A program made the position numbers and the translations under genes. DNA of 10,543 nt from an uncultured Bacilli bacterium. Its GTDB lineage: Bacteria; Bacillota_I; Bacilli_A; RF39; UBA660. A model generated the notes under the pieces. It did not search any database. It was not told the DNA's origin and saw nothing but the letters and a program-made list of their open reading frames with translations. The stretch spans positions 1 through 10,543 of the forward strand of contig CANPWK010000031.1 in NCBI GenBank assembly GCA_947584105.1. Reading direction: 5' to 3'. This document shows, piece by piece, positions 7,786 to 10,543 of the stretch; position 1 is the first letter of the stretch; each line of letters begins with the position of its first letter.

Positions 7786-8664
7786 TTGAAAATATTCAAA
7801 GATTATGCTTATCGTGTTTCAATCATTAGCATAGTATTAAATATTTTACTTTCAATATTTAAATTACTAGCTGGTATTTTTGGCCATTCTAAAGCAATGA
7901 TAAGTGATGGAATTCATTCTATATCCGATATATTATCAACTATTATAGTAATTATTGGTATATATATTTCTAAAAAAAGTCCTGATCAAAAGCACCAATA
8001 TGGTCATGAACGATATGAATGTGTAGCTGCTATCGTTTTATCTTTTATTTTGTTTTTAACAGGGTTATTTATTGGTTATACGGCTTTATTTGATTTAATA
8101 AATGGTAATTATAAGATTTATACAATTAGTATAATTACTATTTTTGCAGCTATTATATCTATTATTGTAAAAGAATGGATGTTTATATATACAATGAAAA
8201 TTGCTAAAAAGATAAATAGTACTGCTCTTATGGCTGATGCGTATCATCATCGTTCTGATTCATTATCTAGTATAGCAGCTTTAATTGGAATTAGTGGAAC
8301 TATGGTAGGTTTGAAGATGTTAGATTCTATAGCTAGTTTAGTTATTACTTTATTTATTTTAAAAGCTGCTTTTGATATATTAAAAGATGCCTTAGATAAA
8401 GTTATGGATACTTCGGTTGGACCAAATATTGAAAAATCAATTTATGATACTATAAAAAAAGAAGATGGTGTAATTAGAATTGATGATTTGAAAACTCGAT
8501 TATTTGGATCAAAAATGTTTGTTGATGTAGAAATATCAGTAGATGCTCTATTGAATATTAAAGATGCTCATGCTATTGCACAAAATATTCATGATAAAAT
8601 AGAGAAAAATTTTAGTTCTTGTAAACATTGTATGGTGCATATTAATCCTTATAAAAATACCTAA
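7786..8664 (+). CDS. Cation diffusion facilitator metal-efflux protein
   Basis: CDF proteins export divalent metals (Zn, Fe, Mn, Co or Cd) in exchange for protons as membrane dimers. This one has 292 residues, normal for the family, with about six membrane helices and a cytoplasmic C-terminal domain (from about 210). The transport-site residues are present: DGIHSISD in helix 2 (Asp41, His44, Asp48) and DAYHHRSD in helix 5 (Asp151, His154, Asp158), with YGHERYE (72-78) between helices 2 and 3. The HxxxD/HxxxD pair is seen in zinc-transporting members, but the metal cannot be fixed from this. The C terminus holds CKHCMVHINP, a possible metal-sensing Cys/His cluster. The start is TTG, set by GAGGTGAT (7775-7782), and there is no competing ATG nearby. 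A hairpin sits immediately upstream. Confidence 0.92.
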   Translation: MKIFKDYAYRVSIISIVLNILLSIFKLLAGIFGHSKAMISDGIHSISDILSTIIVIIGIYISKKSPDQKHQYGHERYECVAAIVLSFILFLTGLFIGYTALFDLINGNYKIYTISIITIFAAIISIIVKEWMFIYTMKIAKKINSTALMADAYHHRSDSLSSIAALIGISGTMVGLKMLDSIASLVITLFILKAAFDILKDALDKVMDTSVGPNIEKSIYDTIKKEDGVIRIDDLKTRLFGSKMFVDVEISVDALLNIKDAHAIAQNIHDKIEKNFSSCKHCMVHINPYKNT

Positions 8665-8697
8665 TACAGTATTTTTCGATACTTATTAGGTATTTTT
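8653..8697. terminator. Bidirectional terminator shared by convergent genes
   Basis: AAAAATACCTAATA (8653-8666) pairs perfectly with TATTAGGTATTTTT (8684-8697). Apart from one bulged C (8667), AGTAT (8668-8672) pairs with ATACT (8679-8683) around the TTTTCG loop. A and T tracts at the ends let it work on both strands. It contains both stop codons and encodes the last residues of the minus-strand protein. Confidence 0.88.
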
Positions 8698-9311
8698 ATT
8701 GTTTTTATATTATGATATCCTTCTGATATTCGCATTAATCCATCTTTACCATGTGGGTATTTAACATCTAATGCTTCTAATATTTCTTCGATATGCATTT
8801 TATAATAAATAAATTGGCGTAATTTTTTTAAATTATTTAGGTCATTAGGTAATGGTGTATATTTATCAATTACAAAACTTTTATTAGTTACCTGCACATT
8901 ATCAGATGCTTCCAATCTAATTTCTAAAACTGGATAAGTACCATTTTCAAATGGTATTTTTTTAAAATAGTTATTTATATAATCTTTTCTTCTTAAACAA
9001 TTATAATTACCAAAACCAATTTTATCTAAAACTTCATCATTATTAATATAATATTCTAAGATATATAATTGACTAAATTTATCAGATGATAATGTAGAGT
9101 TTTCTAATAAAATTTTAGATATTTCAAAAGCATCAATAGGAAAGTAATAAAAATGCTTATAAATAGTATTATCTGTGTATTTAAATGTATTAATTTTATA
9201 AATACCTTTGCTTTGGTATGAAAATAATCCTTCATTATTACCAAAATAAACATTTTTTTCTAAATATTGCTTTATCTCTTCTTGATATTTAGTAATTCGA
9301 TAAATAAACAT
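8661..9311 (-). CDS. Uncharacterised 216-residue protein
   Basis: I do not recognise this protein with confidence. It is soluble-looking, with no signal peptide or membrane helix, rich in Tyr, Lys, Ile and Asn. It begins MFIYRITKYQEEI and has NTFKYTD (41-47), an aromatic HFYYFPIDAFEIS patch and then LEYYINNDEVLDKIGFGNY (about 85-103). The pattern of an N-terminal YRIT, an HFYYF strand and an EYxIxxDE(V)L strand recalls a set of uncharacterised Bacillota proteins and, loosely, ADP-ribosyltransferase-like folds; this is impression only. The ATG at 9311 has a fine AGGTGAT 3 nt upstream. It follows the DUF6512 gene by 21 nt, so they are probably one operon. Its 3' end overlaps the CDF stop by four bases, inside a shared terminator. 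Confidence 0.8.
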   Translation of the reverse strand: MFIYRITKYQEEIKQYLEKNVYFGNNEGLFSYQSKGIYKINTFKYTDNTIYKHFYYFPIDAFEISKILLENSTLSSDKFSQLYILEYYINNDEVLDKIGFGNYNCLRRKDYINNYFKKIPFENGTYPVLEIRLEASDNVQVTNKSFVIDKYTPLPNDLNNLKKLRQFIYYKMHIEEILEALDVKYPHGKDGLMRISEGYHNIKTIKIPNKYRKILY

Positions 9312-9314
9312 AAA

Positions 9315-9332
9315 ATCACCTATAAAATTATA
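9315..9332 (-). promoter_or_regulatory. -10/Shine-Dalgarno module before the 216-residue gene
   Basis: On the minus strand, TATAAT (9327-9332), six bases, GGTGAT (9315-9320) and three bases precede the ATG at 9309-9311. The -10 begins directly after the DUF6512 stop codon. No good -35 is visible in the end of the DUF6512 gene, so operon read-through may be the main source of transcript. Confidence 0.4.
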
Positions 9333-9869
9333 TTATATATTATAATTATTAATTCCATAAAGATTTTTAGTTTTATCTAAAAATATATAATTATGAATAG
9401 GGTGGTATGTTAAATATCCAAAGATAATATAAGATATAATAATTAGTAAAAAACTTAAATAATTTATTATTTTATATTGTTTACTTTTTAAAATATAAAA
9501 ACTAATAATTTGAGTAATTATGATAACTAAAAATAATAAAGAAATACTAACTAACATATTTTCACCAATCATATTGTAAATTGGTAAAAATATAATTAAA
9601 TAAATAGGAATACTAATAAAACTAGTTATAAATAAACTAAATAAAAAATTGTGAAAAGGTATTTTAGATTTATATAAAATAATATAATCAATAATACCAT
9701 ATAAAGTTATACCACTAAATAGTAATTTCATATGTTCCCATATTGACTCATTAACTGGAAAAAAGATAGAAAATAAACTATTAGGGAACCATTGGTATAG
9801 AAAATGAAACAAAAAGCATAATCCAAAAATCAAAATACTACTAATAAATCTAGTTTTTTTTAATGTCAT
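9333..9869 (-). CDS. DUF6512 family membrane protein
   Basis: This 178-residue integral membrane protein has about five helices (roughly 8-27, 50-66, 74-95, 104-127 and 135-154). The motif PVNESIWEHMKLLF (38-51) after FHFLYQW, and the C-terminal YHPIHNYIFLD (155-165), are those I associate with DUF6512 proteins of Bacillota; no function is known to me. The repeated polar residues close to the membrane (Glu41, Glu45, His46, His156, His159, Asp165) could form a metal or active site, which is inference. AAGGAG (9875-9880 on this strand) sets the ATG at 9869. It leads a two-gene unit with the 216-residue protein and diverges from uvsE. Confidence 0.82.
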   Translation of the reverse strand: MTLKKTRFISSILIFGLCFLFHFLYQWFPNSLFSIFFPVNESIWEHMKLLFSGITLYGIIDYIILYKSKIPFHNFLFSLFITSFISIPIYLIIFLPIYNMIGENMLVSISLLFLVIIITQIISFYILKSKQYKIINYLSFLLIIISYIIFGYLTYHPIHNYIFLDKTKNLYGINNYNI

Positions 9870-9873
9870 AAAT

Positions 9874-9915
9874 TCTCCTTATCTAATCATAATAATAACG
9901 GTGATATCATGAAAA
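9874..9915 (-). promoter_or_regulatory. Promoter and RBS of the DUF6512 gene
   Basis: On the minus strand a TTTTCA (9910-9915) lies 18 nt upstream of TATGAT (9886-9891), five of six matches to the -10. The predicted start near 9879 falls on the AGGAGA ribosome binding site (9874-9879), giving a leader of about 10 nt. The -35 lies within the first codons of uvsE. Confidence 0.45.
9888..9905 (+). promoter_or_regulatory. -10/Shine-Dalgarno module of uvsE
   Basis: CATAAT (9888-9893), six bases, GGTGAT (9900-9905) and three bases before the ATG at 9909. The predicted start is on the first G of GGTGAT. The -35 region (about 9865-9870) is a poor match and lies in the first codons of the DUF6512 gene. 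The -10 overlaps the opposite-strand -10 of that gene. Confidence 0.45.
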
Positions 9916-10543
9916 TAAGATTAGGTTATGCTTGTATATGCTTATCAATTGATAAAACAGCCTCTCATTTATTAACTTATAGTCATTTTCAAAAATTAAA
10001 GGAAAAAGGTTTAGATAAATTAAATGAAGTAATCTTGAATAATTTTAAAGATTTAGAAGAAATTTTAAAATTTAATTATTTGAATGATGTTACTTTTTAT
10101 CGAATGACTTCTAATTTAATTCCTTTATTAGCTCATCCATCGGTTTCTTTAAATATAGATAAATATAAAGCCAATTTTAAAAGAATAGGTGAGATTATTA
10201 ATAAATATAATATGAGAGTAGATTTACATATGGATCCATATTATGTATTAAATAGTGTTAATACTGATGTAGTTAGAACCACTATTAATGTATGCAAAAT
10301 TTATCAAAATATGTTTGATTTTATGAATATAAAGTCAAATATTATTTTTCATGTAGGTGGTAAAGTAGGAGGTAAAAAAGCTGGTATAGAAAGATTTATT
10401 AATAATTTTAAATTACTTCCAAATAATATCAAAAAGATAATTATAATAGAAAATGATGATAAAATATATAATATAAAAGATACTCTTTATATAGCTAATA
10501 AATTAAATATTCCTATGTGTTTAGATTATCATCATTATATATG
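9909..10543 (+). CDS. uvsE: UV damage endonuclease UvsE (3' end cut by window)
   Basis: UvsE/UVDE nicks DNA 5' to UV photoproducts and some other lesions, starting an alternative excision repair. The first 211 codons are in the window; the family is about 300 residues, so roughly a third is missing. It is a TIM barrel with metal-ligand motifs in order: RLGYA (4-8), the YRMTSNLIP-LLAHP region (64-77), His107, FHVGGKVGGKKAG (147-159, His148), the Glu of ENDD (181-184) and DYHHY (206-210). All match the bacterial family. In the usual HP(G/N)Q(Y/F) loop this protein reads HMDPY (107-111), losing the Gln used for lesion probing in the Thermus enzyme, while the Tyr is kept. GGTGAT 3 nt before the ATG fixes the start. 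Confidence 0.93.
   Translation, partial: MKIRLGYACICLSIDKTASHLLTYSHFQKLKEKGLDKLNEVILNNFKDLEEILKFNYLNDVTFYRMTSNLIPLLAHPSVSLNIDKYKANFKRIGEIINKYNMRVDLHMDPYYVLNSVNTDVVRTTINVCKIYQNMFDFMNIKSNIIFHVGGKVGGKKAGIERFINNFKLLPNNIKKIIIIENDDKIYNIKDTLYIANKLNIPMCLDYHHYI

Overview
The window is strongly AT-rich DNA, about three-quarters A+T by eye. It is densely packed with genes that read in the standard bacterial code: TGG encodes Trp, there is no in-frame TGA, and every larger gene complete in the window stops at TAA or TAG. The gene content points to a Bacillota lineage of the class Bacilli. The order transketolase - SirA-like protein - YneF matches tkt-sirA-yneF of Bacillus subtilis. It is joined by bacillus-type UvsE, a DUF368/PopT transporter and GGTGAT-type ribosome binding sites. 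The extreme AT content and compactness suggest an uncultured host-associated or gut lineage, but that placement is inference.

Layout. Positions 1-227 have no long gene. They hold a one-mismatch LexA-type box on a near-consensus minus-strand promoter, a seven-codon minus-strand ORF and a weak hairpin. In B. subtilis lexA lies divergent from the tkt cluster, so this may be the edge of a lexA locus whose coding part is outside the window. Then come tkt (228-2198), a sirA homologue (best start 2247) and yneF (2694-2903), closed by an intrinsic terminator. A second unit pairs a class I glutamine amidotransferase/C26 protein (2945-3544, apparently leaderless) with murF (best start 3522, overlapping by 23 nt). 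A third unit is tgt (best start 4866) overlapping a metallophosphoesterase (5971-6774). A DUF368/PopT undecaprenyl-phosphate flippase (6841-7716) has its own promoter and a hairpin terminator. That hairpin abuts the ribosome binding site of a CDF metal-efflux gene (7786-8664, TTG start).

The CDF gene meets a minus-strand pair head-on: a DUF6512 membrane protein (9333-9869) followed by an unrecognised 216-residue protein (8661-9311). Their stop codons overlap inside one shared bidirectional terminator. A partial uvsE (9909 to the window end) diverges from the DUF6512 gene, with overlapping -10 elements.

Most of this is housekeeping: central carbon metabolism, control of replication initiation, peptidoglycan precursor synthesis (murF), lipid-carrier recycling (PopT), tRNA queuosine modification, metal efflux and UV repair. 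No mobile element, CRISPR array, rRNA or tRNA was seen. The most unusual signal is a recurring compact start module, (T/C)ATAAT - 6 nt - GGTGAT - 3 nt - ATG. It would place transcription start on the Shine-Dalgarno sequence itself, giving 5' leaders of only about 9 nt. Other points of interest are the SirA homologue, the amidotransferase-MurF coupling, the SOS-like left edge and the uncharacterised DUF6512/216-residue pair.
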